Positions 37,549 to 45,670 of a DNA stretch of 64,000 nucleotides are shown piece by piece (the first letter of the stretch is position 1; each line of letters starts with the position of its first letter). The position numbers and the translations under genes were made by a program. Under the pieces are notes generated by a model, which was not told the DNA's origin, did not search any database, and worked only from the letters and a program-made list of their open reading frames with translations. This stretch comes from Pseudomonas versuta (lineage in GTDB: Bacteria > Pseudomonadota > Gammaproteobacteria > Pseudomonadales > Pseudomonadaceae): the NCBI RefSeq assembly GCF_001294575.1, contig NZ_CP012676.1, positions 1 through 64,000 on the forward strand, given 5' to 3'.

Positions 37549-38442
37549 TTAAAGCTTCGCTGCCGAAAAGGTGTCGCACTGGTTGACATCACCCTGCGCG
37601 AAACCGGTCTTGAACCACTTCACCCGTTGCGCCGATGTACCGTGGGTAAAGGAATCCGGCACCACGCGGCCCTGGCTTTGTTGCTGCAGGCGGTCATCGC
37701 CGATGGCATTGGCGGCGTTCAGGGCTTGCTCGATATCCCCGGGCTCCAGCCAGTTCAGGCGTTTTTGTGCATGGTTGGCCCAAACTCCCGCCAGGCAGTC
37801 GGCTTGCAATTCCTGGCGCACCAGCAAGCCACCTGCACCTTCCATGCGCTTGCCTTGTTGACGGGCCATTTGCATTTTTGACGAGATGCCCAGCAGGCTC
37901 TGTACGTGATGGCCGACCTCATGGGCGATTACATAGGCCTGGGCGAAGTCGCCACCGGCCTTGAAGCGCTGGGACATTTCCTGGAAGAAACTCATGTCCA
38001 GGTAAACCTTTTGATCTGCCGGGCAATAAAACGGCCCGGTGGCTGCTGAAGCAAAGCCGCAGGCGGAATTTACCTGGCCGCGAAACAGCACCAGTGTCGG
38101 GTCTTTATAGGTGCGTCCGGCCTGTTGAAAAATCTGACGCCAGGTGTCTTCGGTATCGCCCAGCACCGCGCGCACGAAGTCGGCTTGTTGATCATTGGCT
38201 GGCGGCGCATGCCCGGCTTGCTGAGTGACCTGGGGCGAGGACTGGTCGGTGAGCTGGCCGCTGAGTTGCCCGAGAATCTGCATCGGGTCCTGGCCGGTCA
38301 ACAAGCCGATCCCGACAATCACCACTACCGCCATCAGGCTCAGGCCTTTGCCACCGCCAATGCGCATCCCGCCACCGCCCCCGGTGCTTTGATCACGCAC
38401 GTCTTCCACGTTGTCGCTGCGTCGGCCTTTTTTCCAAAGCAT
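37549..38442 (-). CDS. ypfJ: YpfJ-family zinc metallopeptidase
   Basis: 297 residues from the ATG at 38440-38442 (MLWKKGRRSDNVEDVRD), the usual YpfJ start. One membrane helix near residues 33-50 anchors it. The gluzincin HExxH is H174-E175-V-G-H178 in YVIAHEVGHHVQSLLG, with downstream QELQADCLAGVWA supplying the Glu/Asp ligand region. The peptidase domain would face the periplasm; substrate unknown. Its stop abuts the GTG of the hydrolase gene. Confidence 0.9.
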   Translation of the reverse strand: MLWKKGRRSDNVEDVRDQSTGGGGGMRIGGGKGLSLMAVVVIVGIGLLTGQDPMQILGQLSGQLTDQSSPQVTQQAGHAPPANDQQADFVRAVLGDTEDTWRQIFQQAGRTYKDPTLVLFRGQVNSACGFASAATGPFYCPADQKVYLDMSFFQEMSQRFKAGGDFAQAYVIAHEVGHHVQSLLGISSKMQMARQQGKRMEGAGGLLVRQELQADCLAGVWANHAQKRLNWLEPGDIEQALNAANAIGDDRLQQQSQGRVVPDSFTHGTSAQRVKWFKTGFAQGDVNQCDTFSAAKL

Positions 38443-38695
38443 GGGGCAATCCTCTGATAAATCCTGTTGATAAGTGTTGTTGCTGAACAGGGGCTTCACC
38501 AGCCCGGTTGTCAGACGCCTGTTCAGTGCGCAAGGAGTATGGCAGTTACCGCGCCAGGCACTGCAAAAGCAGGTGCTGGCACGGCTGACAGATTAGCCCG
38601 GCCCGGCAAAAAGACCGCCAGTGCCTGAATAGAGTTCCGGGCCCCGCGCTGAAGTGGTTGAATACGGCCTGTACCCGCCCCGAGTTGTCAGCCTT

Positions 38696-39625
38696 GTGAA
38701 CATTGATACCCGCATCAAATACCGGCACCTGGTGTGCTTTCTGGAAATGGCACGTCAGGGTAGCCTGGCGCGGGCGGCGGATGTGCTGGCAGTGAGTCAG
38801 CCGGCCATGTCAAAAACCCTCAAGGAGCTCGAAGAGCTGTTGACGGTCAGCCTGTTTGTACGCAGTAAATCCGGGATAACCCTGACCGAGGCCGGTGTGG
38901 CATTCCTGCGGTATGCGACGCCATCGGTGCAGGCGTTGCGCGAAGGGGTCAATGCCTTGCGCGGTGGCGAGTATGCGGGCGGGACGGTACGCCTGGGGGT
39001 GTTGTCGACCGTTGAAAGTCTGCTGATACCCGAGTTGGTGCGCCGCCTGCATGCGCGGCATTCGTCGCTGGTGGTGAGCGTGGTGACGGGGCCGAGCGCG
39101 TACCTGTTGTCGCAGTTACGGGTAGGGGATGTTGATCTGGTGGTGGGGCGGATGACGGACAGCCCGCAAATCCAGGGGATGAATTTTGAACATCTTTACA
39201 GCGAATCCATGACCCTGGTGGTGCGTGCTGGCCACCCGCTGACGCAATCGCCGCTGGATCGCAGCTGGCTGGAAAACTACCCGCTGGTCCTGCCGCTGGC
39301 CAATACCACCATCCGTGCCTTTGCCGACAGCCTGTTCGTACAGTGCGGCATCAGCCAGTCCCGTCAGCGTCTGGAGACCCTGTCGATTAGCCTGAGCCGG
39401 CGTTATGTGCTGGATAACGATGCGGTCTGGATTGCACCGCTGGATGCCGTGCGCCTGGATCTGGCAAGCGGTGAGCTGCAAGAAGTCGACCTCGGCCAGC
39501 GCGAACCGGGTGGCTCGATCGGTATTTGCAGCAACGCCCATGTGCCAATGTCGGTGGCTGCACAGGGCTGTGTCGAAGTGCTGCGCGAGTTGGGGCAGGC
39601 CTATTGCGAAGGTGTTTATCCATAA
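38696..39625 (+). CDS. pcaQ: LysR-type activator of protocatechuate genes
   Basis: 309 residues from the GTG at 38696 (NIDTRIKYRHLVCFLEMARQ); a longer open frame upstream is not conserved-looking. The N-terminal helix-turn-helix is SLARAADVLAVSQPAMSKTL; the effector-binding domain spans about 90-300. The identity follows from the neighbouring pcaHG and from an ATAACC-N4-GGTTAT operator right at its 3' end. In rhizobia PcaQ responds to beta-carboxy-cis,cis-muconate, a product of PcaHG action; the same effector is inferred here. Confidence 0.88.
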   Translation: MNIDTRIKYRHLVCFLEMARQGSLARAADVLAVSQPAMSKTLKELEELLTVSLFVRSKSGITLTEAGVAFLRYATPSVQALREGVNALRGGEYAGGTVRLGVLSTVESLLIPELVRRLHARHSSLVVSVVTGPSAYLLSQLRVGDVDLVVGRMTDSPQIQGMNFEHLYSESMTLVVRAGHPLTQSPLDRSWLENYPLVLPLANTTIRAFADSLFVQCGISQSRQRLETLSISLSRRYVLDNDAVWIAPLDAVRLDLASGELQEVDLGQREPGGSIGICSNAHVPMSVAAQGCVEVLRELGQAYCEGVYP

Positions 39626-39637
39626 CCATATGGTTAT
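39622..39637. promoter_or_regulatory. Predicted PcaQ operator
   Basis: ATAACCATATGGTTAT at 39622-39637, the core of a 20-base perfect palindrome (39620-39639). It fits the known PcaQ box ATAACC-N4-GGTTA from Sinorhizobium. It overlaps the pcaQ stop codon (TAA at 39623-39625) and lies 170 bases before pcaH. Confidence 0.7.
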
Positions 39638-39708
39638 GGGTTGAGGATGCCTTTTCAGTAGTCCCCACCTGCCTGTTGTTTGAAACTGGCCATTAACTGC
39701 CTGCTCCG

Positions 39709-39768
39709 CCCTGACCTTTGTAGGAGCGAGCTTGCTCGCGAGCAAGCTCGCTCCTACAAAGGTCAGGG
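39709..39768. repeat. 60-base perfect palindrome (two fused REP units)
   Basis: Left arm 39709-39738 and right arm 39739-39768 are exact reverse complements with no loop base. The core is the REP sequence GTAGGAGCGAGCTTGCTCG; the outer 12 bases (CCCTGACCTTTG / CAAAGGTCAGGG) are also perfectly symmetrical. It lies between the PcaQ operator and pcaH, 38 bases before the start codon. As RNA it would form a stem of about 28-30 pairs. Confidence 0.9.
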
Positions 39769-39786
39769 GAGGGGCATGGCCTTTAT

Positions 39787-39794
39787 AAAAACAA
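39787..39794 (+). promoter_or_regulatory. Hfq/Crc-type motif before pcaH
   Basis: AAAAACAA fits AAnAANAA-type targets bound by Hfq with Crc. It ends just before the Shine-Dalgarno CAGGAG, the usual place for such repression of catabolic mRNAs during growth on preferred carbon sources. Confidence 0.5.
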
Positions 39795-39806
39795 CAGGAG
39801 ATCGAC

Positions 39807-40526
39807 ATGTCTGATGCAGACAGCCGGCGTTTTGTCATCCGTGACCGCAACTGGCACCCCAAAGCGCTGACCCCTGATTACAAAACCTCCATTGCCCGTT
39901 CGCCGCGCCAGGCACTGGTGAGCATCCCGCAATCGGTCAGTGAAACCAGTGGTCCTGACTTTTCCCATCTTCAATTGGGCAAGTTTGACAACGATCTGCT
40001 GCTCAACTTCAACAATGGCGGTTTGCCGGTGGGCGAGCGGATTCTGTTGTCGGGCCGCGTATGCGATCAGTACGGCAAGCCGATTCCCCACACTCTGGTC
40101 GAGATGTGGCAAGCCAACGCCGGTGGCCGTTATCGCCACAAAAACGACCGTTACCTGGCGCCCCTGGACCCCAACTTTGGTGGCGTGGGCCGTACCCTGA
40201 CCGACAGCCAGGGCTATTACAGTTTTCGGACCGTAAAACCGGGACCGTATCCTTGGCGTAACGGGCCCAATGACTGGCGCCCGGCGCACATCCACGTCTC
40301 CATCAGCGGTCCTTCGATCGCGACGCGCCTGATTACCCAGCTGTATTTCGAGGGGGATCCGCTGATCCCTATGTGCCCGATCGTCAAGTCGATTACCAAT
40401 CCGGATGCCGTGCAAAGCCTGATTGCACGGCTGGACATGGGCGCTGCCAATCCAATGGATTGCCTGGCATATCGCTTTGATATCGTGCTGCGCGGTCAGC
40501 GCAAGACACACTTCGAAAACTGCTGA
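39807..40526 (+). CDS. pcaH: Protocatechuate 3,4-dioxygenase beta subunit
   Basis: 239-residue beta subunit that holds the catalytic Fe(III) and cleaves protocatechuate between its hydroxyl groups. The four iron ligands are present: Y109 (GGRYRHK), Y148 (GPYPWRN), H161 and H163 (PAHIHVSI), one residue shifted from the P. putida numbering. CAGGAG precedes the ATG. An A-rich AAAAACAA motif at 39787-39794, just before the ribosome-binding site, matches the Hfq/Crc target pattern. It is followed by pcaG after 11 bases. Confidence 0.96.
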   Translation: MSDADSRRFVIRDRNWHPKALTPDYKTSIARSPRQALVSIPQSVSETSGPDFSHLQLGKFDNDLLLNFNNGGLPVGERILLSGRVCDQYGKPIPHTLVEMWQANAGGRYRHKNDRYLAPLDPNFGGVGRTLTDSQGYYSFRTVKPGPYPWRNGPNDWRPAHIHVSISGPSIATRLITQLYFEGDPLIPMCPIVKSITNPDAVQSLIARLDMGAANPMDCLAYRFDIVLRGQRKTHFENC

Positions 40527-40537
40527 GGAGCTTCGTC

Positions 40538-41143
40538 ATGCCTATCGAACTGCTGCAGGAAACCCCATCGCAAACGGCTGGCCCCTATGTGCATATCGGC
40601 CTGGCACTGGCCGCGGCCGGCAACCCGGCACGCCCAGTGGAAATCTGGAGCGAGATGGCCAAACCCGGCGCGCCGGGCGAGCACATCCTGTTGCTAGGCA
40701 ACGTGCACGACGGTAACGGGCACCTGGTGCGCGATTCATTTCTGGAACTGTGGCAAGCCAACCATGAAGGGGTTTACGACGAAGACTTTGATTCGGAAAA
40801 AGGCTTCAACAGCTTTGGCCGTACCGCCACCACCTTTGATGCCGGTGAATGGACCCTGAACACCATCAAGCCGGGGGTGGTAAATAACGCAGCTGGCGTG
40901 CCAATGGCGCCGCACATCAACGTGTCGCTGTTTGCCCGGGGCATCAATATCCACCTGCAGACCCGCCTGTACTTCAGCGACGAGCCTGAGGCCAATGGCA
41001 AATGCCCGGTGCTCAACCTGATCGAGCAACCGCAGCGTCGCGAAACGCTGATCGCCCGGCGTTGCGAAGTGGATGGCAAGCCGGCCTACCGGTTTGATAT
41101 CTACCTGCAGGGGCCAAACGAAACGGTGTTTTTCGACTTCTAA
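40538..41143 (+). CDS. pcaG: Protocatechuate 3,4-dioxygenase alpha subunit
   Basis: 201-residue alpha subunit that pairs with PcaH in the (alpha-beta) oligomer and shapes the substrate pocket. Typical segments are ETPSQTAGPYVHIGLAL near the N-terminus, LGNVHDGNGHLVRDSFLELW and PHINVSLFARGINIHLQTRLYF. The iron-ligand positions of beta are replaced, as normal for alpha (for example PHINVS where beta has PAHIHVS). It begins 11 bases after pcaH and is followed by a REP pair that ends the operon. Confidence 0.95.
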   Translation: MPIELLQETPSQTAGPYVHIGLALAAAGNPARPVEIWSEMAKPGAPGEHILLLGNVHDGNGHLVRDSFLELWQANHEGVYDEDFDSEKGFNSFGRTATTFDAGEWTLNTIKPGVVNNAAGVPMAPHINVSLFARGINIHLQTRLYFSDEPEANGKCPVLNLIEQPQRRETLIARRCEVDGKPAYRFDIYLQGPNETVFFDF

Positions 41144-41148
41144 AGCCC

Positions 41149-41194
41149 TGTAGGAGCGAGCTCTTAAATGCTCGCGAGCAAGCTCGCTCCTACA
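41149..41194. repeat. REP pair (GTAGGAGCGAGCT family)
   Basis: Arms 41149-41162 and 41181-41194 are exact complements (14 bases) around 18 bases that include GCTCGCGAGC. It separates pcaG from the convergent transporter gene and could serve as the operon end. Confidence 0.8.
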
Positions 41195-41203
41195 TAAAAG
41201 GGT

Positions 41204-42088
41204 TCAGGCGCGTGCGCGGCGTTGCTGCAAGGCCGCCGCCAGGCCGCTGATGCAGATAATGGCGATGCCGATACGGGTAGTGAAGTCAGGTGTGTGATCA
41301 AAAAGTAACCAGCCCAATATCCCGGAAAACACGATCTGGCAATAGCTGAACGGCGCCAGCAGTGCCGGGGCCGCGACGCGAAAAGACTGGGTCAACAGCA
41401 AGTGTGCCGTCATGCCAAAAGCGCCCAGGGCAAGCATCTGCAGGCCATGCGCCAGGGTCGGGGTGTGCCAGAAGAACGGCACCAGCGCGCTCATCACCAG
41501 CACATTGAATAGCCCGGCAAAGAAGTTGCTGGTCGTCGGGCTGTCATACGCGCTGAGTTTGCGGGTGAGAATCTGATAGCAGCTAAAACACAACGCTGCC
41601 GCCATCGGTAATAACACCGCCGGGGTGAATAATTCGCCGCCCGGATGAATGATGATCACCACGCCGATAAATCCGCAGACCACGGCCAGCCATTGGCCGA
41701 GTGAAACCTTCTCACCCAGCAACGGCCCGGACAATGCAGCCACCAGCAGCGGCGCCAGAAAGTTAACCGCGGTGTTTTCGGCCAACGGAATAAACAGCAG
41801 GCCGTAGGTAAAAAACAACCCTGACCCCAGCAGGCATATTGCCCGCAAGACCTGTAGCAAAGGGCGCTTGCTACGTAAGACCCGCAGCCCGGACTGCGGC
41901 AGGAAAATCCCGGCCATCAGCAGGGTGTGCACCAGATAACGGGCCCACACCACCATCACGACCGGATAAAAACCACTGAGGTACTTGGACAGTGCGTCGT
42001 GACTGGAGAACAGGGCCGTGGCCGCCACAATCAGCAGGATGCCTTTCAAAGGCTGGTTAACCCCTGAAAGGGGGGTGGGCATTGTCAT
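41204..42088 (-). CDS. EamA/DMT-family transporter
   Basis: 294 residues from the ATG at 42086-42088, which has GAGGT five bases upstream. Ten predicted membrane segments in two EamA repeats (LLIVAATALFSSHDALSKYL; VLLPMAAALCFSCYQILTRK; and so on). It lies 45 bases after the MFS gene on the same strand, so both may form one transcript. It probably transports a small metabolite, perhaps linked to the aromatic/hydroaromatic island; this link rests on location only. Confidence 0.85.
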   Translation of the reverse strand: MTMPTPLSGVNQPLKGILLIVAATALFSSHDALSKYLSGFYPVVMVVWARYLVHTLLMAGIFLPQSGLRVLRSKRPLLQVLRAICLLGSGLFFTYGLLFIPLAENTAVNFLAPLLVAALSGPLLGEKVSLGQWLAVVCGFIGVVIIIHPGGELFTPAVLLPMAAALCFSCYQILTRKLSAYDSPTTSNFFAGLFNVLVMSALVPFFWHTPTLAHGLQMLALGAFGMTAHLLLTQSFRVAAPALLAPFSYCQIVFSGILGWLLFDHTPDFTTRIGIAIICISGLAAALQQRRARA

Positions 42089-42133
42089 CAAATACCTCAA
42101 TCTGTCGCTGCGTGGGGAGGTCTGGCCCGCTTT

Positions 42134-43462
42134 CTATACCTGTGGGATTTTTCGCGGAGCCATGAAGTACATCCACACTAACGCAATGAAGTACATCGCC
42201 GGAATCATAGTGAACAACAATGTGTAATTGTTGTTGGTGACAGTCAGTACATAGCCCACGAACTGGGTCATGAACATCCCGCCAATGGCAGCACACATCC
42301 CGCCAAAGCCGAACACGGTGCCCATCATGTGTTTGGGCGTGTAGTCCATCACCATGCTCCATACGTTGGCCGTCCAGGCCTGGTGCGCGCCGAGTGCCAG
42401 GGCAATTGCGCCGACAGCCACCCACAGCTGGCTGGAGCCTGCGGCCATCACCACGCCAATGATGGAGATGGCACACAACAGCATTGAAACCAGGCGTGCC
42501 TTGACCGCCGCCATGCCGCGCTTGATCAGTACCGAAGACAGAATCCCGCCGCCGACGCTGCCGAAGTCAGCGGTGATGTAGATGATGATCAGCGGGATAC
42601 CCATCTGCGTGACGCTGATCCCCAGGTTGTACTGCTGGTTGAGGAAGGGCGGCAGCCAGTAAAGATAGAACCAGAACACAGGTGCCGTCATGGCGTAGGA
42701 CAAGGCAAATGCCCAGGTGCCGCGCATCTTGAGGATGGTGGCAAAAGAAACGGTGGTCTGCTCCGGCTCTTTTTCTTGCTGGATGTAGCTCAGTTCCTCT
42801 TTGGAGACAGTCGGATGATCTTCAGGGTTGTAGTACTTCAACCCCCAGAAGATCAGCCAGATACCGCCCAGTGCGGCCATGCACAAGAAGGCGGCTTGCC
42901 AGCCCCATACATGCAGCACCAGGGGCAACAGCATCGGCGTAAACATGGCCCCAACGTTGGTCCCGGCGTTGAATATGCCGCTGGCCACTGCCCGTTCGCT
43001 GGCCGGAAACCACAGGCGCGTGGTCTTGACGCAGGCCGGATAGTTGGCTGCTTCGGTCAAACCGAGAATAAAGCGGCAGATCATGAAGCCCGCGGCCGAC
43101 GTGGCCAGGCCATGGGCGCCCGTGGCCAGGCTCCAGAGCAATACGGCGCAGAAGAACACGCGTTTTACGCCCACCCGGTCGATCAGGCGCCCTTGCAGGA
43201 CGAAGCCGATGGCGTAGCCCACCTGAAACCAGAAATTGATGTTGGCGTAGTCCATCGCCGTCCAGCTCATTTCTTTGGCCAGAATCGGTTGCATCACGCC
43301 CAGGGCGGCGCGGTCGATGAAGTTCAGGGTGGTGGCGAAAAACACCAGTGCGAGCATGCCCCAGCGGGTCTTGCCGAGCGCCATGGTGCCGCGGATCTTG
43401 TCGCCGATACCCGCATGTGGACCTTGGGCAGGCTTGGTACGTGCAGTCTGAGAAGGGACCAT
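42134..43462 (-). CDS. MFS transporter, likely for quinate/shikimate-type acids
   Basis: 442-residue 12-helix major facilitator of the anion:cation symporter (ACS) group. Signatures are FFATTLNFIDRAALGVMQPI in helix 1, RLIDRVGVKRV between helices 2 and 3 and CRFILGLTEAANYPACVK in helix 4. Such proteins take up organic acids such as glucarate, phthalate, hydroxybenzoates or hydroaromatic acids. Its divergent position opposite quiC suggests dehydroshikimate, shikimate or quinate; the substrate is inferred from context. Confidence 0.85.
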   Translation of the reverse strand: MVPSQTARTKPAQGPHAGIGDKIRGTMALGKTRWGMLALVFFATTLNFIDRAALGVMQPILAKEMSWTAMDYANINFWFQVGYAIGFVLQGRLIDRVGVKRVFFCAVLLWSLATGAHGLATSAAGFMICRFILGLTEAANYPACVKTTRLWFPASERAVASGIFNAGTNVGAMFTPMLLPLVLHVWGWQAAFLCMAALGGIWLIFWGLKYYNPEDHPTVSKEELSYIQQEKEPEQTTVSFATILKMRGTWAFALSYAMTAPVFWFYLYWLPPFLNQQYNLGISVTQMGIPLIIIYITADFGSVGGGILSSVLIKRGMAAVKARLVSMLLCAISIIGVVMAAGSSQLWVAVGAIALALGAHQAWTANVWSMVMDYTPKHMMGTVFGFGGMCAAIGGMFMTQFVGYVLTVTNNNYTLLFTMIPAMYFIALVWMYFMAPRKIPQV

Positions 43463-43583
43463 GGTTGTTTATCCGTTTCTTGGAATTGTTATGGGTGATG
43501 CCAGTGCTGGATGGATGGTGGCGACTGGATAAAAAGTCGTCAATTCGAGACAGGCCATAGTGTTCGATAATCGCACGCAAAAC

Positions 43584-43604
43584 TAACTGTTTGGTACACA
43601 GTGA
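43584..43604. promoter_or_regulatory. Possible operator upstream of quiC
   Basis: Inverted repeat TAACTGT / ACAGTGA (43584-43590 and 43598-43604, one mismatch, spacer TTGGTAC) lying directly before the predicted -35 box. It could bind the TetR regulator encoded after quiC, and could serve the divergent transporter too. No experimental site is known to me. Confidence 0.4.
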
Positions 43605-43633
43605 TTGCTCAATAATAGGGCGCCCTTAATAAT
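43605..43633 (+). promoter_or_regulatory. Predicted sigma-70 promoter of quiC
   Basis: TTGCTC (43605-43610) and AATAAT (43628-43633) with a 17-base spacer, ending 55 bases before the quiC ATG. The -10 box matches TATAAT at five positions. Confidence 0.5.
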
Positions 43634-43688
43634 CAGGCCATCAAGAAATACTGTCGTCTGCAGGCTGTGCCAATTCCGGGAGTTAAAA

Positions 43689-45599
43689 ATGAAGCGTTCG
43701 ATTGCCACTGTTTCTTTGAGCGGCACTTTGCCGGAGAAGCTGGATGCCATTGCGGCGGCAGGTTTTGACGGGGTCGAAATCTTTGAAAACGACCTGCTTT
43801 ATTATGACGGCAGCCCGCGCGAGGTGCGCCAGATATGTGCAGACCTGGGCCTGGCCATCAGCCTGTTCCAGCCCTTTCGCGATTTTGAAGGCTGCCGCCG
43901 CGACCGCCTGGCACGCAACCTGGACCGTGCCGAACGCAAATTCGATTTGATGCAGGAACTGGGCACCGACCTGGTGCTGGTGTGCAGTAACGCCTCTGCC
44001 GATTGCGTGGGCGAGCGGCAGATTTTGCTGGATGACCTGAGCCTGCTCGCCGAACGCGCCGGTGCGCGCAATTTACGTATCGGCTACGAGGCCCTGGCAT
44101 GGGGGCGCCACGTGAATACCTGGCAACAGGTCTGGGACCTGGTGCGTCAGATCGACCATCCGAGCCTGGGTGTTTTGCTCGACAGCTTCCACACCTTGTC
44201 GCTCAAGGGGGATCCGAGTGCCATTGCGCAGATCCCGGGTGACAAGATCTTCTTCGTACAAATGGCCGATGCGCCCGTGCTGGCGATGGACGTGCTGGAG
44301 TGGAGCCGTCATTTCCGCTGCTTCCCGGGGCAGGGCGAGTTCGACCTGCCGGGCTTTTTGGCGCCGATCATTCAGAGTGGCTACACAGGTCCCTTGTCGC
44401 TGGAAATTTTCAATGACGGCTTTCGCGCGGCGCCTACCCGGGCCAATGCCGCTGACGGTTTTCGTTCGCTGTTGTATCTCGAAGAAAAAACCCGTGAACG
44501 TCTGGCTCGCCAGGGCGAACCGGCAACGCTGCTGGAGCCGTTATTCGCGCCGCCAAAGGCGAGTGACTACGACGGCATCGAGTTTCTCGAATTTGCCGTG
44601 GATGACAGTCAGGGCGCCCAGTTGACGCAATGGTTTGAGCGTCTGGGCTTCAGCAAGGCCGGTCAGCATCGTTCGAAAAATGTCAGCTTGTTGCGCCAGG
44701 GCGATATCAATCTGATTCTCAATGCTGAGCCTTACTCGTTTGCACACAACTTTTTCGAGGCCCACGGGCCTTCGTTGTGCGCCACCGCCATACGGGTACA
44801 GGACAGCACCAGCGCACTGGCCCGCGCCGTGGCCTACAAAGGCCAGCCGTATCGCGGGCTGGTCGGCCCCAACGAGCTGGAACTGGCGGCCGTGCGGGCG
44901 CCGGATGGCAGTCTGATTTATCTGGTGGACCAGGACGCTGCAGGCAACCCGCTGTACCAGTCCGACTTCAACCTCACGGCGGTCCCTGCTGCGCAAGGCG
45001 GGCTTAAACGCATTGACCACATGGCCATGGCGTTACCGGCGGACAGCCTCGACAGTTGGGTACTGTTCTATAAAGGCCTGCTGGACTTTGAAGCCGATGA
45101 CGAAGTGGTACTCCCTGACCCCTATGGTCTGGTCAAAAGCCGGGCATTGCGTAGCCGATGCAGCTCCATTCGCTTGCCGCTGAATATTTCCGAGAATAGA
45201 AACACCGCGATCTCACATGCTTTGTCGAGTTATCGCGGCTCCGGCGTACATCACATCGCATTCGAGTGTGACGACCTGTTTGCCGAGGTCAGCCGTGCCA
45301 AATCTGCGGGCGTACCGCTGCTGGATATCCCGCTCAACTACTACGACGATCTGGCGGCGCGCTTTGATTTTGATGATGAGTTTTTGAGCGAGCTGGCCTA
45401 TTTCAACGTGTTGTACGACCGTGATGCCCAGGGTGGTGAACTGTTTCACGTGTACACCGAGCCTTTTGCCGGGCGTTTCTTCTTTGAGTTGCTGCAGCGC
45501 AAAAACGGGTATGCCGGCTATGGCGCGGCCAACGTCCCCGTCAGGTTGGCGGCGATGGCCAAGTCCCGCAGTGGTGCCGCGCGTCAGGCCAAGTTATAG
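43689..45599 (+). CDS. quiC: 3-dehydroshikimate dehydratase fused to an HPPD-like domain
   Basis: 636-residue fusion. The N-terminal TIM barrel (about 1-280) converts 3-dehydroshikimate to protocatechuate; the divalent-metal ligands E134, D165, Q191 and E239, and H168, are all present at the positions known from P. putida QuiC1. The C-terminal part (about 290-620) is a two-domain vicinal-oxygen-chelate fold like 4-hydroxyphenylpyruvate dioxygenase and keeps a 2-His-1-Glu triad (H444, H522, E600). The role of this second domain is not settled. The ATG at 43689 has GGGAG before it. The product feeds directly into pcaHG nearby. Confidence 0.93.
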   Translation: MKRSIATVSLSGTLPEKLDAIAAAGFDGVEIFENDLLYYDGSPREVRQICADLGLAISLFQPFRDFEGCRRDRLARNLDRAERKFDLMQELGTDLVLVCSNASADCVGERQILLDDLSLLAERAGARNLRIGYEALAWGRHVNTWQQVWDLVRQIDHPSLGVLLDSFHTLSLKGDPSAIAQIPGDKIFFVQMADAPVLAMDVLEWSRHFRCFPGQGEFDLPGFLAPIIQSGYTGPLSLEIFNDGFRAAPTRANAADGFRSLLYLEEKTRERLARQGEPATLLEPLFAPPKASDYDGIEFLEFAVDDSQGAQLTQWFERLGFSKAGQHRSKNVSLLRQGDINLILNAEPYSFAHNFFEAHGPSLCATAIRVQDSTSALARAVAYKGQPYRGLVGPNELELAAVRAPDGSLIYLVDQDAAGNPLYQSDFNLTAVPAAQGGLKRIDHMAMALPADSLDSWVLFYKGLLDFEADDEVVLPDPYGLVKSRALRSRCSSIRLPLNISENRNTAISHALSSYRGSGVHHIAFECDDLFAEVSRAKSAGVPLLDIPLNYYDDLAARFDFDDEFLSELAYFNVLYDRDAQGGELFHVYTEPFAGRFFFELLQRKNGYAGYGAANVPVRLAAMAKSRSGAARQAKL

Positions 45600-45670
45600 G
45601 TCGGGCGACTTCCTTCGATGGACGGGGCGGCCCATAATCGCGGGCATTCCCAGATGGCCGTGAGCCTTTA

